Source of the DNA: Georgenia sp. SYP-B2076
GTDB lineage: Bacteria > Actinomycetota > Actinomycetes > Actinomycetales > Actinomycetaceae
Direction: 5' to 3'
Length of the DNA stretch: 64,000 nucleotides
Assembly (NCBI RefSeq): GCF_003991205.1
Contig: NZ_RXOZ01000011.1
Span: 338,661-402,660 of the forward strand
Below, piece after piece: positions 1-7,913 of the stretch (the first letter of the stretch is position 1; each line of letters opens with the position of its first letter). The notes below the pieces were generated by a model, which worked only from the letters and a program-made list of their open reading frames with translations, did not search any database and was not told the origin of the DNA. Position numbers and translations under genes: made by a program.

Positions 1-70
1 GGTGGGCGCGGATGAGCTCGGGCGCCGGGCCGGCGGGGCCGGGCGGGGTCTGACGGGGCTGCGCGGTCAC
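1..70 (-). CDS. amino-acid ABC transporter permease, N-terminal fragment (partial)
   Basis: A GTG start lies one base after the stop of the solute-binding protein gene. The frame stays open to the window edge and gives 23 residues rich in Pro and Ala and ending ELIRAH. Permeases of polar amino-acid transporters commonly have such a cytoplasmic lead-in before the first membrane segment, and the position directly after a family 3 binding protein is the usual one. Only the first codons are visible, so the permease assignment is inferred from context. Confidence 0.45.
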   Translation of the reverse strand, partial: MTAQPRQTPPGPAGPAPELIRAH

Positions 71-71
71 G

Positions 72-974
72 TCAGGCCCCGGGGTTGAGCTCGGCGGTGC
101 TCAGGGCGCCGGTCACGCCCCAGCCGTCGAGGATGTCCTGCCACGTGCCGTCGTCCATGAGCTTCTGCATCGCGGCCTGGACGGCGGCGGTCAGCTCGGT
201 GTTGTCCTTGGCGACCACGATGCCCTGGGGGGCGGCGTCCTGGACGTCGCCGAGCTGCTCGACCTGACCGCCGGTCTGCACGGCCGCGTACTGGCCCACG
301 GGGGAGTCGGCGTACATGACGTCGATCTTGCCGCCGACCAGGTTCGTGGTCACGTCGGCCTGCGAGCTGTAGCGCAGCACCTCGATGGGCTCGGCGCCCT
401 GCTCCTCGCAGGCGGCGGAGAGACCGTCGGCGCCCTCGTCCTGCACCGTCCCCGTCTGCACGCCCATCGTGGTGCCGCACAGGTCGGCGGGGTCCAGGCC
501 CTCGGGGTTGCCGGTGCGCACGGAGAACGTCGAGCCGACCTGGACGTAGGAGATCATGTTGGCCTGCGCGATCCGCTCGGGCGCGACGGAGAACGAGGCG
601 ATCCCGACGTCGTACTGGGTGCCGATCGCCGGGATGATCGAGGCGAACTCGGCGTGGTTCACCTCGACCTCGGCGCCGAGGACCCGTCCCAGGGCGTGGG
701 CGAGGTCGACGTCGTAGCCGCTGGGGGTCTGCCCGTCCGCGCCGCCGAAGAACTCGGCCGGGGCGTACTGCAGGTTGTCGCCCACGGTCAGCGTGCCGTC
801 GAAGTCGGCGGGCAGCATGGCGGCGATCGCGTCGTCCCGCGCGATGCCCGAGGCGTCGAAGGACGGCTGCGCGGCCGCCGTCGCCCCGGACGTCGCCTCC
901 GAGGCGTTGGTGCAGCCCGAGAGGGCGAGGGCACCTGCCGCGGCGAGGGCGGTCAGGACGGGTAGACGGCGCAC
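72..974 (-). CDS. amino-acid ABC transporter substrate-binding lipoprotein (family 3)
   Basis: Extracellular solute-binding protein, family 3, 300 residues, probably bringing a polar amino acid to a membrane permease. The GTG start at 974 is preceded by GGAGG at a five-base spacing, and the product opens with RRLPVLTALAAAGALALSGC, a lipoprotein signal with the acylated Cys at the end of LSGC. An ATG about 100 bases further upstream in frame would spoil the signal peptide and is rejected. The body carries family features: YAPAEFFGG, YDVDLAHALG, the central D-VGIASFSVAPER stretch and a C-terminal MQKLMDDGTW helix. The permease start follows after one base, so the genes form an operon. Position next to glnA suggests glutamine, glutamate or another nitrogen-rich amino acid, but the substrate cannot be read from the sequence. 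Confidence 0.88.
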   Translation of the reverse strand: MRRLPVLTALAAAGALALSGCTNASEATSGATAAAQPSFDASGIARDDAIAAMLPADFDGTLTVGDNLQYAPAEFFGGADGQTPSGYDVDLAHALGRVLGAEVEVNHAEFASIIPAIGTQYDVGIASFSVAPERIAQANMISYVQVGSTFSVRTGNPEGLDPADLCGTTMGVQTGTVQDEGADGLSAACEEQGAEPIEVLRYSSQADVTTNLVGGKIDVMYADSPVGQYAAVQTGGQVEQLGDVQDAAPQGIVVAKDNTELTAAVQAAMQKLMDDGTWQDILDGWGVTGALSTAELNPGA

Positions 975-1010
975 GGTGGCCTCCAGGTGAAACGGAAGAT
1001 GACGCCGGCA

Positions 1011-1037
1011 ACTATATCCGTTCACCTGTATGGATAT
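1011..1037 (-). promoter_or_regulatory. candidate promoter and inverted repeat upstream of the binding-protein gene
   Basis: Reading leftward, a TATAGT hexamer (1011-1016) sits 36 bases before the GTG start. It overlaps an inverted repeat with six-base arms ATATCC/GGATAT (1014-1019 and 1032-1037), AT-rich against this background. No clear -35 is seen. The repeat could be an operator; the regulator is unknown. Confidence 0.4.
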
Positions 1038-1079
1038 GCATTGGCGTTCTGTGCGATGTCCCACTACGGCTCGCACGCG

Positions 1080-1118
1080 ACGACGGGCCGGGACTTCGGA
1101 GAAGTCCCGGCCCGTCGT
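1080..1118 (-). terminator. intrinsic terminator hairpin downstream of glnA
   Basis: A perfect 18-base-pair stem (1080-1097 with 1101-1118) closes a three-base loop and begins 35 bases after the glnA stop. There is no strong T-run, as is usual for actinobacterial terminators. Confidence 0.8.
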
Positions 1119-1152
1119 GGTCGGTCGCCGACCTACCGGTCAGCGGGTGCCG

Positions 1153-2577
1153 TCACAGGTCGTAGTAGAGCTCGAACTCGTGGGGGTGCGGGCGCAGGCG
1201 CAGCGGGTCGATCTCGTTGGTGCGCTTGTAGTCGATCCACGTCTCGATGAGGTCGGGCGTGAAGACGTCGCCCTCGGTGAGGTAGTCATGGTCGGCCGCC
1301 AGCGCGTCGAGCGCCTTGTCCAGGGAGTCGGGCAGCTGCTCGATCTGGGCGTGCTCCTCGGGCGGGAGCTCGTAGAGGTCCTTGTCGATGGGCGCGGCCG
1401 GCTCGATCCGGTTCCTGATGCCGTCGAGGCCCGCCATGAGCATCGCGGAGAACGCGAGGTAGGGGTTCGAGGACGGGTCCGGCACGCGGTACTCGATGCG
1501 CTTGGCCTTGGGCGAGGAGCCCGTGACGGGGATGCGGATGCACGCGGAGCGGTTGCGGGCCGAGTAGACCAGGTTGACCGGGGCCTCGAAGCCGGGCACC
1601 AGGCGGTGGTAGGAGTTCACCGAGGGGTTGGTGAACGCCAGGAGGGACGGCGCGTGCCGCAGCAGGCCACCGACGTACCAGCGGGCCATGTCGGAGAGGC
1701 CGCCGTAACCGCGCTCGTCGAAGAACAGCGGCTTGCCGTCCTTCCACAGGGACTGGTGCGAGTGCATGCCCGAGCCGTTGTCCCCGAAGAGGGGCTTGGG
1801 CATGAAGGTGGCGGACTTGCCCGCCTCCCACGCGACGTTCTTGATGATGTACTTGAACTTCATCAGGTCGTCGCCCGCGGCGAGGAGCGTCGCGAAGCGG
1901 TAGTTGATCTCCTGCTGCCCGGCGGTGCCGACCTCGTGGTGCGCGCGCTCGACGTCGAGGCCGACCTCCTGCATGCAGGAGACCATCTGGTCGCGCAGGT
2001 CGGCCATCTGGTCGTTGGGGGAGACGGGGAAGTAGCCGCCCTTGTAGCGGGTCTTGTACCCGAGGTTGCCGCCCTCCTCCTCGCGGCCGGTGTTCCAGGC
2101 CGCCTCCTTGGAGTCCAGGTAGTAGAAGCTGGAGTGCTGCGTCGTCTGGAAGCGCACGTCGTCGAAGACGTAGAACTCCGCCTCGGCGCCGAAGTACACC
2201 GTGTCGGCGATGCCCGTGCTCCGCAGGTACGCCTCGGCCTTCGCGGCGATGTTGCGCGGGTCGCGCGAGTAGGCCTCGTCGGTGAAGGGGTCGACGATCG
2301 AGAAGTTCACGACGAGCGTCTTCTGCCTGCGGAACGGGTCCACGAACGCGCTGGTGACGTCCGGCACGAGCTTCATGTCGGACTCGTGGATCGCCTGGAA
2401 GCCGCGGATGGACGACCCGTCGAACATCAGGCCCTCGGTGAGGATGTCCTCGTTGAAGGCCTCGACCGGGATGTTGAAGTGCTGCATGACGCCCGGCAGG
2501 TCGCAGAACCGGACGTCGACAAACTTGACGCCCTGCTCCTTCGTGAAGGCGATGGCCTCCTCGGCGGTGGAAAACAT
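1153..2577 (-). CDS. glnA: type I glutamine synthetase
   Basis: ATP-dependent glutamine synthetase, joining ammonia to glutamate; 474 residues, the normal size of the dodecameric GSI enzyme. The N-terminal beta-grasp domain (about 15-100) contains [10 protein letters not shown] and [10 protein letters not shown]. The catalytic domain carries the metal and substrate motifs [20 protein letters not shown] and [16 protein letters not shown] sequence. Tyr402 in [10 protein letters not shown] matches the adenylylation site of the GSI-beta class, so activity is probably also controlled by GlnE. The ATG at 2577 follows AAGGAG at good spacing. Transcription is probably controlled through the GlnR-like box 65-102 bases upstream. 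The neighbourhood glnA / RDD / DUF4191 / lipA / lipB matches M. tuberculosis Rv2220c-Rv2217, so this is the glnA1 orthologue. Confidence 0.97.
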   Translation of the reverse strand: MFSTAEEAIAFTKEQGVKFVDVRFCDLPGVMQHFNIPVEAFNEDILTEGLMFDGSSIRGFQAIHESDMKLVPDVTSAFVDPFRRQKTLVVNFSIVDPFTDEAYSRDPRNIAAKAEAYLRSTGIADTVYFGAEAEFYVFDDVRFQTTQHSSFYYLDSKEAAWNTGREEEGGNLGYKTRYKGGYFPVSPNDQMADLRDQMVSCMQEVGLDVERAHHEVGTAGQQEINYRFATLLAAGDDLMKFKYIIKNVAWEAGKSATFMPKPLFGDNGSGMHSHQSLWKDGKPLFFDERGYGGLSDMARWYVGGLLRHAPSLLAFTNPSVNSYHRLVPGFEAPVNLVYSARNRSACIRIPVTGSSPKAKRIEYRVPDPSSNPYLAFSAMLMAGLDGIRNRIEPAAPIDKDLYELPPEEHAQIEQLPDSLDKALDALAADHDYLTEGDVFTPDLIETWIDYKRTNEIDPLRLRPHPHEFELYYDL

Positions 2578-2641
2578 CCAGTGCTCCTTGGCTTGGGGAC
2601 TCGTAAGGCGAGTGGGAACGTCCCGACGCTAGTGCGGTGGC

Positions 2642-2679
2642 GTTTCCTTTGCGTCTCGTGAATGTGTCCAGGATGTTAC
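2642..2679 (-). promoter_or_regulatory. GlnR-type nitrogen box upstream of glnA
   Basis: On the glnA coding strand four five-base elements repeat every 11 bases: GTAAC, GACAC, GAGAC and GAAAC, each separated by exactly six bases. The published actinobacterial GlnR consensus is gTnAC-n6-GaAAC repeated twice with the same spacing. The box lies 65-102 bases before the glnA ATG. A TAGCGT -10-like hexamer lies at 2626-2631 (minus strand), so the box would cover the -35 region. Confidence 0.75.
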
Positions 2680-2811
2680 GCGAGCGCCCGGCGCCGGCCC
2701 GGCGCCGCCCCGGCACCTGAGACAGCGCCGGCGCCGGTTCTGCCGTGCCCTGCCCCCCGTGGGGCCGGGCCGCGTCGGTCCCGCGGTGCGGGGGCCGACG
2801 CGCCGGCTGGG

Positions 2812-2817
2812 TAGGCT
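2812..2817 (+). promoter_or_regulatory. -10 element TAGGCT giving a probable leaderless start for the RDD gene
   Basis: TAGGCT ends six bases before the GTG at 2824 and there is no Shine-Dalgarno. This spacing puts the transcription start on the start codon. Confidence 0.5.
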
Positions 2818-2823
2818 CGGACG

Positions 2824-3213
2824 GTGCCCGCAGCGACCTCGTCCCCGTCCCTCCCCGTGGCCGGCCTGGGGCGGCGCATCATCGCGCTTGTCGTGGACTG
2901 GGGGATCGCCAGCGCCATCAGCGCCGGGTTCTTCCAGTACGACGCGTTGGCCACGCTCGGCATCTTCGCCGTGATGACCTGGCTCCTGGTCGCGACGCTC
3001 GGCGCCACGATCGGCCACCTCGTCACGGGCCTCGGCGTGCGCACGCCTGCCGGGGGGCCCGCCGGGCCGCTGCGGGCCCTGGTCCGCACCGTCGCGCTGT
3101 GCCTGGTCGTCCCCGCCGTGGTGTGGGGGCCCGACGGGCGCGGGCTGCACGACGTGTGGGCGGGCACCGTCATCACGCGGCTGCGCAGCAAGGCCGCAGC
3201 GCCGGCACGCTGA
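2824..3213 (+). CDS. RDD family membrane protein
   Basis: Small integral membrane protein of 129 residues with the RDD-domain signature. It has GLGRRIIALVVDWG near the N terminus (Arg-Arg and Asp of the family), a second and third hydrophobic stretch around residues 40-62, and RTVALCLVVPAVVWGPDGRGLHDVWAGT at the C terminus, where the family shows its conserved Asp-Arg/His pattern. Function is unknown; some RDD proteins have been linked to Na+/H+ or compatible-solute transport. It is divergent from glnA and convergent with the DUF4191 gene, as Rv2219A is beside glnA1 in M. tuberculosis. The GTG start lacks a ribosome-binding site and follows a TAGGCT box at leaderless distance. Confidence 0.85.
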   Translation: MPAATSSPSLPVAGLGRRIIALVVDWGIASAISAGFFQYDALATLGIFAVMTWLLVATLGATIGHLVTGLGVRTPAGGPAGPLRALVRTVALCLVVPAVVWGPDGRGLHDVWAGTVITRLRSKAAAPAR

Positions 3214-3295
3214 GCGGCCCGCCCGCTGGGTGCCCCGGCCGCCGGGCGCCCCGGCCGCGCGCCGACGCCCCGAGCGTCCGCCGCCCGGAACGACG

Positions 3296-3328
3296 CCGGC
3301 CCCGCCGCCACCGGTGCGGTGGGGCCGG
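3296..3328. terminator. bidirectional terminator hairpin between the RDD and DUF4191 genes
   Basis: The arms at about 3296-3309 and 3316-3328 pair with one mismatch around a short loop, between the two convergent stops. Confidence 0.6.
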
Positions 3329-3351
3329 GGCCGGAACGGCAGCGGCGCGGG

Positions 3352-4080
3352 TCAGCGACCGCGCATGCCCTTGCGGTCGGGGCGTGCCTTCATGGGGTCG
3401 ACGCCCTTGGGGATCGGCATCCGGGCCGATCCGAGCGCCTGCAGGCGCTTGGCCACGGCGGCGACCTCGGCCGGCGTGAGCTTGCCCTTGAGCTTCTGGA
3501 CGGTGCGCACCACCCGGGCGAGAGGGACCTGGCCCTGCTCGTTGCCGCACTGCACGAAGTGCACGGGCACGTTCGGGGCCACGCGGGCCACCTTGCGCTT
3601 CTCGTCCTCGAGCAGGCGCTGGACCCGGCTGCTCGGCCCCTCGGAGACGAGGACGATCCCGGGGCGGCCCACCATGCGGAACACGAGGTCCTGCGTGCGC
3701 GGGTTGATGGCGACGGGCTGCTCCTGGATGTTCCAGCCGCGGCGGATCTGGCCGAGGGCCGCCCCGACCGCGCCGGGCTGCCCCTCGATCTGGGCGTAGC
3801 CGGCCTTCTGGGTCTTCCGCGCGAGGAGGACCATCATGAGCATCAGCGCGAGCAGCAGGCCGAAGACGCCCGTGTACCAGGGGTGGCCCCACGCGAACCC
3901 GATGACGAGGGCGACACCCATGACGAGCACGAAGACGCCCAGGAGCAGCCAGGTGATCGTCGGGTCGACCCTCTTGGTCATCACATAGGCATCGCGGATG
4001 TTGTGGTACCAGCGCTGCTTCTTCTCTTTGGGCACGGCGGAGGAACCCTCGACGCCGGTGCTGCTCTTCTTGCGGGCCAT
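3352..4080 (-). CDS. DUF4191 family membrane protein
   Basis: Conserved actinobacterial membrane protein, 242 residues. It starts MARKKSS with a basic cytoplasmic segment (KEKKQRWYHNIRDAYVMTKR), then has two adjacent membrane helices (about 50-70 and 77-97: WLLLGVFVLVMGVALVIGF and GVFGLLLALMLMMVLLA). A soluble domain of about 140 residues follows. Homologues such as Rv2219 sit next to lipA; the role is unknown. The frame is open further upstream, but the ATG at 4080 is chosen because the conserved start is MARKK and a TATCCT -10-like hexamer ends eight bases before it, which suggests a leaderless message. A 61-base gap separates it from the MFS gene. Confidence 0.85.
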   Translation of the reverse strand: MARKKSSTGVEGSSAVPKEKKQRWYHNIRDAYVMTKRVDPTITWLLLGVFVLVMGVALVIGFAWGHPWYTGVFGLLLALMLMMVLLARKTQKAGYAQIEGQPGAVGAALGQIRRGWNIQEQPVAINPRTQDLVFRMVGRPGIVLVSEGPSSRVQRLLEDEKRKVARVAPNVPVHFVQCGNEQGQVPLARVVRTVQKLKGKLTPAEVAAVAKRLQALGSARMPIPKGVDPMKARPDRKGMRGR

Positions 4081-4141
4081 GATGCCCAAGGATACCGGCC
4101 CGCCGGGGCGGCACCGGCGCCCACGCGCCGTCGGCGCAGCG

Positions 4142-5398
4142 TCAGTGCGGATCCGCGCTGCGGCCGGGCATGCGGGCGGCACCAGCGACCAGCGCGAGCA
4201 CGACGCAGGACAGGGCGGCGACGACGAACGCCGCGTCCGCGCCGTGGGCGTCCGAGAGGCGGCCGGCCAGTGCGGCGCCACCGGCGACCCCGACGACGTT
4301 GGCCGACGCGAGCACCGTCATGGCTACCGCCGTGGCGCCCACGGGCGCCAGCCGGCCCCCGAGGGTGAAGAGGGTCACGAGCGCCGGGCCGACGAGGAAG
4401 CCCACCGCGAGCATGAGCACGGCGAGGACCGTGAGCGACGACGCCGCGGTCATGGCGGCGGTGACGCCCGCGATCCCCGCACCGCTGGCGCCGAGCCGCA
4501 GGCGCAGGCTCACCGAGGCGGGCAGGGCCACGACGGCCAGGGACATGACGGCCGAGCCCACACCCATGAGCGCGTACACGAGGCCGGCGCTTCCCGGCTC
4601 GCCGGCCTCGGTGGCGAACGCGGTGACCCCGGTCTGCGTGGCCCCGAAGAACAGGCCGACGCAGCTCATGCCCGCCACGGCGACGCCGACGGCGCGCAGC
4701 ACCGCCGCGAGGCCGGGGGTGGCGCGCGCCCCGGGCAAGGGGCGCCCCGCCGCGGACCCGGCCCGCCGGGGTGCACGGGCCGGCGCGGCACCCAGCCCCG
4801 CGCCGGAGGGGTGCACGGCGAGGGCGGTGACGAAGACCAGCACGAGGGCCGCCGCGCCGAGGACGGGGACCTGCGGGCTCGCGGCCGAGGCGGCGACGCC
4901 CACCAGCGCCGGCCCGATCACGAAGACCATCTCGTCCACCATCGACTCATAGCTCAGGGCCGCCGCACCCTGCTCGGCGCCGGTCGTGCGGGCGAGCCAG
5001 CGCACCCGGGTCAGGGACCCCACCGGCACCGTCGTGGCGCCGACGAGCGCGCACAGCCCGCACAGCACCGGCAGGGGAGCCCGGTCGCCGGCGGCGAGGG
5101 CGAGTGCGACGAGCGCGACGGCGTTGACGGGCGCGAGCAGGAGCAGCGGCAGCCGCTGGCCGCGCCGGTCGGTCCACCGGCCGATGAGCGGTCCCGAGAC
5201 CGCCGTCGCGAGGGCCAGCGCGGCCGAGGCGGTGCCGGCGGCGCCCACCGACCCGGTGCTGGTCGCGACGAGCGTGAGCACCCCGAGGATGACCATGGAC
5301 GTCGGCAGGCGCCCGAGGAAGCCGATGGCCAGGTAGGACCAGCCCAGCAGCCCCGGCAGCGACCGGTAGCGGCGCAGGGCCTGCAGGTGCGCAGGCAC
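4142..5398 (-). CDS. MFS transporter
   Basis: Major facilitator superfamily protein of 418 residues, almost entirely hydrophobic with about 12 predicted membrane helices. The signature loop between helices 2 and 3 is seen as GPLIGRWTDRRGQRLPL near residues 67-83, and helix 1 begins GLLGWSYLAIGFLGRLP. The substrate is not predictable; the overall look is that of a YfcJ/YhhS-type or drug-efflux MFS protein. The GTG start lies one base after the lipA stop, so translation is probably coupled to lipA in a lipB-lipA-MFS operon. The gene is not part of the ancestral lipA-DUF4191 pair and looks like a local insertion. Confidence 0.85.
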   Translation of the reverse strand: MPAHLQALRRYRSLPGLLGWSYLAIGFLGRLPTSMVILGVLTLVATSTGSVGAAGTASAALALATAVSGPLIGRWTDRRGQRLPLLLLAPVNAVALVALALAAGDRAPLPVLCGLCALVGATTVPVGSLTRVRWLARTTGAEQGAAALSYESMVDEMVFVIGPALVGVAASAASPQVPVLGAAALVLVFVTALAVHPSGAGLGAAPARAPRRAGSAAGRPLPGARATPGLAAVLRAVGVAVAGMSCVGLFFGATQTGVTAFATEAGEPGSAGLVYALMGVGSAVMSLAVVALPASVSLRLRLGASGAGIAGVTAAMTAASSLTVLAVLMLAVGFLVGPALVTLFTLGGRLAPVGATAVAMTVLASANVVGVAGGAALAGRLSDAHGADAAFVVAALSCVVLALVAGAARMPGRSADPH

Positions 5399-5399
5399 G

Positions 5400-6395
5400 T
5401 CAGATGAGCGCTGCGGCTTCCTGACGCGAGGTGCGCGGCTCCGAGAGGTGCGCGAGCTGCTCCGGCACCTCCAGGCCCTTGCGGGCCATGGCCTGGCCCC
5501 ACAGGCGCCCGGCGCGGTAGCTCGAGCGCACGAGCGGGCCCGCCATGACGCCGAGGAAGCCGATCTCCTCCGCGATCTCGGAGAGCTCGACGAACTCCTC
5601 CGGCTTGACCCAGCGGTCCACCGGGTGGTGCCGCACCGACGGGCGCAGGTACTGGTTGATCGTGAGCAGGTCGCAGCCGGCGTCGCGCAGGAGCTGCATC
5701 GCGTCGACGACCTCGTCGAACGTCTCGCCCATGCCGAGCATGAGGTTCGACTTCGTCACGAAGCCGTCCTCGCTGGCGGAGGTGAGGACGCTGAGCGACC
5801 GGTTGTAGCGGAACCCGGGGCGGATGCGCCGGAAGATCCGCGGGACGGTCTCCACGTTGTGGGCGAGCACCTCCGGGCGGGAGGAGAAGACCTCGGCGAG
5901 CTGGTCGGGCTTGGCGTCGAAGTCGGGGATGAGCAGCTCGACGCCGGTGCCCGGGTTGAGCGCGTGGATCTGGCGCACCGTCTCGGCGTAGAGCCAGGCG
6001 CCGCCGTCCTCGAGGTCGTCGCGGGCCACGCCGGTGATGGTCGAGTACCGCAGCCCCATCTGGCGCACGGACTCGGCGACCTTGCGCGGCTCCATGCGGT
6101 CGAGCGCGGAGGGCTTGCCGGTGTCGATCTGGCAGAAGTCGCAGCGGCGGGTGCACTGCGAGCCGCCGATGAGGAACGTCGCCTCGCGGTCCTCCCAGCA
6201 CTCGAAGATGTTGGGGCAGCCGGCCTCCTCGCACACCGTGTGCAGGCCGCCGCCGTGGACCAGCTGCTTGAGATCGCGGTACTCCGGGCCCATGACGGCC
6301 TTCGTCTTGATCCAGCTGGGCTTGCGCTCGATGGGGGTCTCGGCGTTGCGCGCCTCGACCCGCAGCATCTTCCGGCCCTCCGGTGCGATCGTCAC
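5400..6395 (-). CDS. lipA: lipoyl synthase
   Basis: Radical-SAM enzyme that inserts two sulfurs at C6 and C8 of octanoyl groups on lipoyl domains; 331 residues. Both iron-sulfur clusters are visible: the auxiliary cluster [12 protein letters not shown] (CX4CX5C) and the radical-SAM cluster CTRRCDFC (CX3CX2C), followed by QIDTGKP. The C-terminal RSSYRAG motif supplies the serine ligand of the auxiliary cluster. The GTG start lies six bases after the lipB stop, with GAGG upstream. Its substrates are encoded close by: the E2 lipoyl domains (sucB) and, at the other end of the window, gcvH. Confidence 0.97.
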   Translation of the reverse strand: MTIAPEGRKMLRVEARNAETPIERKPSWIKTKAVMGPEYRDLKQLVHGGGLHTVCEEAGCPNIFECWEDREATFLIGGSQCTRRCDFCQIDTGKPSALDRMEPRKVAESVRQMGLRYSTITGVARDDLEDGGAWLYAETVRQIHALNPGTGVELLIPDFDAKPDQLAEVFSSRPEVLAHNVETVPRIFRRIRPGFRYNRSLSVLTSASEDGFVTKSNLMLGMGETFDEVVDAMQLLRDAGCDLLTINQYLRPSVRHHPVDRWVKPEEFVELSEIAEEIGFLGVMAGPLVRSSYRAGRLWGQAMARKGLEVPEQLAHLSEPRTSRQEAAALI

Positions 6396-6401
6396 GTCTC
6401 G

Positions 6402-7196
6402 CTACCTCGTCCCTCGTTGATCGGTCAGCAACGGCGATCCTATGTCGTGGCGTGGGTCGGCCGCCCAGGTGTCCGCGGCGGCGGGCGGGTTCGCGTCGGC
6501 GGCGGCCGGGGCCCGGGGCGCCGCCTCGCGGACGCCGGACGTGGCCCCGGCGCCGCGCACGCCCAGCGGGGTGAGAGAGCGGCGCAGCTCACGCTCCAGC
6601 ACGTCCGCGACGTCCAGCGGCGTGACCCGGCGGCCCGTCTCCGCGCTGAGCGAGGTGACGTCGGCGTCGTCGATGCCGCACGGCACGATGCGGTCGTAGG
6701 CGGTCAGGTCGGCGCTGGCGTTGAGGGCGATCCCGTGCATCGTCACGCCCTTGGCCACCCGCACGCCGACGGCGCACACCTTGCGGTCCCTGCCGCGGTC
6801 GTCGGCGAGCACCCACACGCCCGAACGCCCCGCCACGCGGGCGGTGGCGACGTCGAAGGCGGCCGCGACGTCCATGACGGCCTGCTCCAGGGCACGCACG
6901 TAGGCGACGACGTCGACGGGCTCGCGCAGCCGCAGGATCGGGTAGGCGATGAGCTGGCCGGGCCCGTGCCAGGTGATGCGCCCGCCGCGGTCGACGTCGA
7001 TCACCTCGGTGCCGTCGGTGGGGCGGTCACGGGTGGCGGTCCGCTTGCCGGCGGTGTACACGCTGGCGTGCTCGAGGAGCAGCACGGTGTCCTCACGCTC
7101 GCCCGCGACGACCTGGGCGTGGATGCGGCGTTGGAGCTCCCACGCCCATCGGTAGTCGAGGTGCTCCAAACCCAGCCTCACGCGTTCGAATTGCAC
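6402..7196 (-). CDS. lipB: lipoyl(octanoyl) transferase
   Basis: Moves octanoyl groups from acyl carrier protein to the lipoyl domains that LipA then sulfurates. About 264 residues with the LipB motifs GKRT (after LEHASVYTA), RGGRITWHGPGQLIAYP, the catalytic Lys in RKVCAVGVRV and the catalytic Cys in RIVPCGIDD. The C-terminal 55 residues are a low-complexity Ala/Pro/Gly tail beyond the catalytic domain. The frame runs upstream into the MarR gene, so the start must be chosen. GTG 7196 is preferred because a TAGCAT hexamer ends seven bases before it (leaderless pattern). GTG 7202, preceded by a G-run, is the alternative and adds two residues. Confidence 0.93.
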   Translation of the reverse strand: MQFERVRLGLEHLDYRWAWELQRRIHAQVVAGEREDTVLLLEHASVYTAGKRTATRDRPTDGTEVIDVDRGGRITWHGPGQLIAYPILRLREPVDVVAYVRALEQAVMDVAAAFDVATARVAGRSGVWVLADDRGRDRKVCAVGVRVAKGVTMHGIALNASADLTAYDRIVPCGIDDADVTSLSAETGRRVTPLDVADVLERELRRSLTPLGVRGAGATSGVREAAPRAPAAADANPPAAADTWAADPRHDIGSPLLTDQRGTR

Positions 7197-7203
7197 GATC
7201 ACG

Positions 7204-7209
7204 ATGCTA
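7204..7209 (-). promoter_or_regulatory. -10 element TAGCAT upstream of lipB
   Basis: Reading leftward, TAGCAT ends seven bases before GTG 7196, which places the transcription start at that codon. Confidence 0.45.
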
Positions 7210-7299
7210 AGCCCCCCGGCCCTCGGCTCCTGCGCCGACCGCTCGGGCCGGCTCCTGCGCCGACCGCTCCGGCGCGGCCAGTCTCCCGCACCCGACCGC

Positions 7300-7803
7300 T
7301 CAGGCCCGCGGCCCGGTGCGCTCCGCCGCGCGGCCATGAGCCGGCGCGGCGCCCTCGGCCTCGAGCATGAGCACGAGCAGCGCCCGCAGCTGCCTCAGCT
7401 GGGCCTCGGGGAGCTGCGGGTTGACGAAGGCGTCGATCGCCTCGGGGTCGTTGAGCTGGCCGAGCGCGCGCAGGCCCTCGGGGGTGATGGCCACGACCTG
7501 GCGGCGCCGGTCCTCGTCGTGGCGCTGCCGGCGGACGTAGCCGGCGCGCTCGAGCCGCAGGAGCATCCGGCTCGTGGTCTGCTCCGTGACGTCGAGGTGG
7601 CGGGCGAGCTCGCGCTGGGACCGCGGGCCGCCGGCGAGGATCGCCAGGACGGGCAGCGACGCGTGCGTCAGTGACCACTGCTCGAGGTAGGTGTCCCAGG
7701 CGCGCTCCACGCGCCGCGCCACGGTCGAGAGCAGGCGCCCGGTGGGCCACGCGCTGGGCGGGTCCGCCACGCCGGGGCCGCTCTGGGCGGGCTGGTCGGT
7801 CAC
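7300..7803 (-). CDS. MarR family transcriptional regulator
   Basis: Winged-helix repressor of 167 residues. The DNA-binding region is seen as LAILAGGPRSQRELARHLDVTEQTTSRMLLRLERAGYVRR, with the wing HDEDRRRQVVAITPEG following, flanked by N- and C-terminal dimerisation helices. The GTG at 7803 is chosen over upstream codons because TATGAT ends six bases before it (leaderless pattern) and the product then begins with a disordered TDQPAQSGPG tail. It is divergent from an MMPL exporter with a dyad between them, the standard layout for a ligand-relieved repressor of an efflux gene. The inducer is unknown. Confidence 0.9.
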   Translation of the reverse strand: MTDQPAQSGPGVADPPSAWPTGRLLSTVARRVERAWDTYLEQWSLTHASLPVLAILAGGPRSQRELARHLDVTEQTTSRMLLRLERAGYVRRQRHDEDRRRQVVAITPEGLRALGQLNDPEAIDAFVNPQLPEAQLRQLRALLVLMLEAEGAAPAHGRAAERTGPRA

Positions 7804-7809
7804 GCCGTC

Positions 7810-7815
7810 ATCATA
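7810..7815 (-). promoter_or_regulatory. -10 element TATGAT of the marR gene
   Basis: TATGAT on the minus strand ends six bases before the GTG start at 7803; no Shine-Dalgarno is present. Confidence 0.5.
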
Positions 7816-7873
7816 GGTTCCGCCCCCGTGGTGGCCGTGGAGTTGTGGCCCGGCGCCCGTCGCCGCAAAATTG

Positions 7874-7887
7874 CTCAGCACGCTGAG
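7874..7887. promoter_or_regulatory. candidate MarR operator dyad
   Basis: The perfect inverted repeat CTCAG-CACG-CTGAG lies between the divergent marR and MMPL genes in the only AT-richer patch there. It is about 26 bases before the chosen MMPL start and 70 bases from marR. Assignment to this MarR protein is by position. Confidence 0.5.
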
Positions 7888-7913
7888 TGTTTCATCGACC
7901 GAGGACGGCCCCC

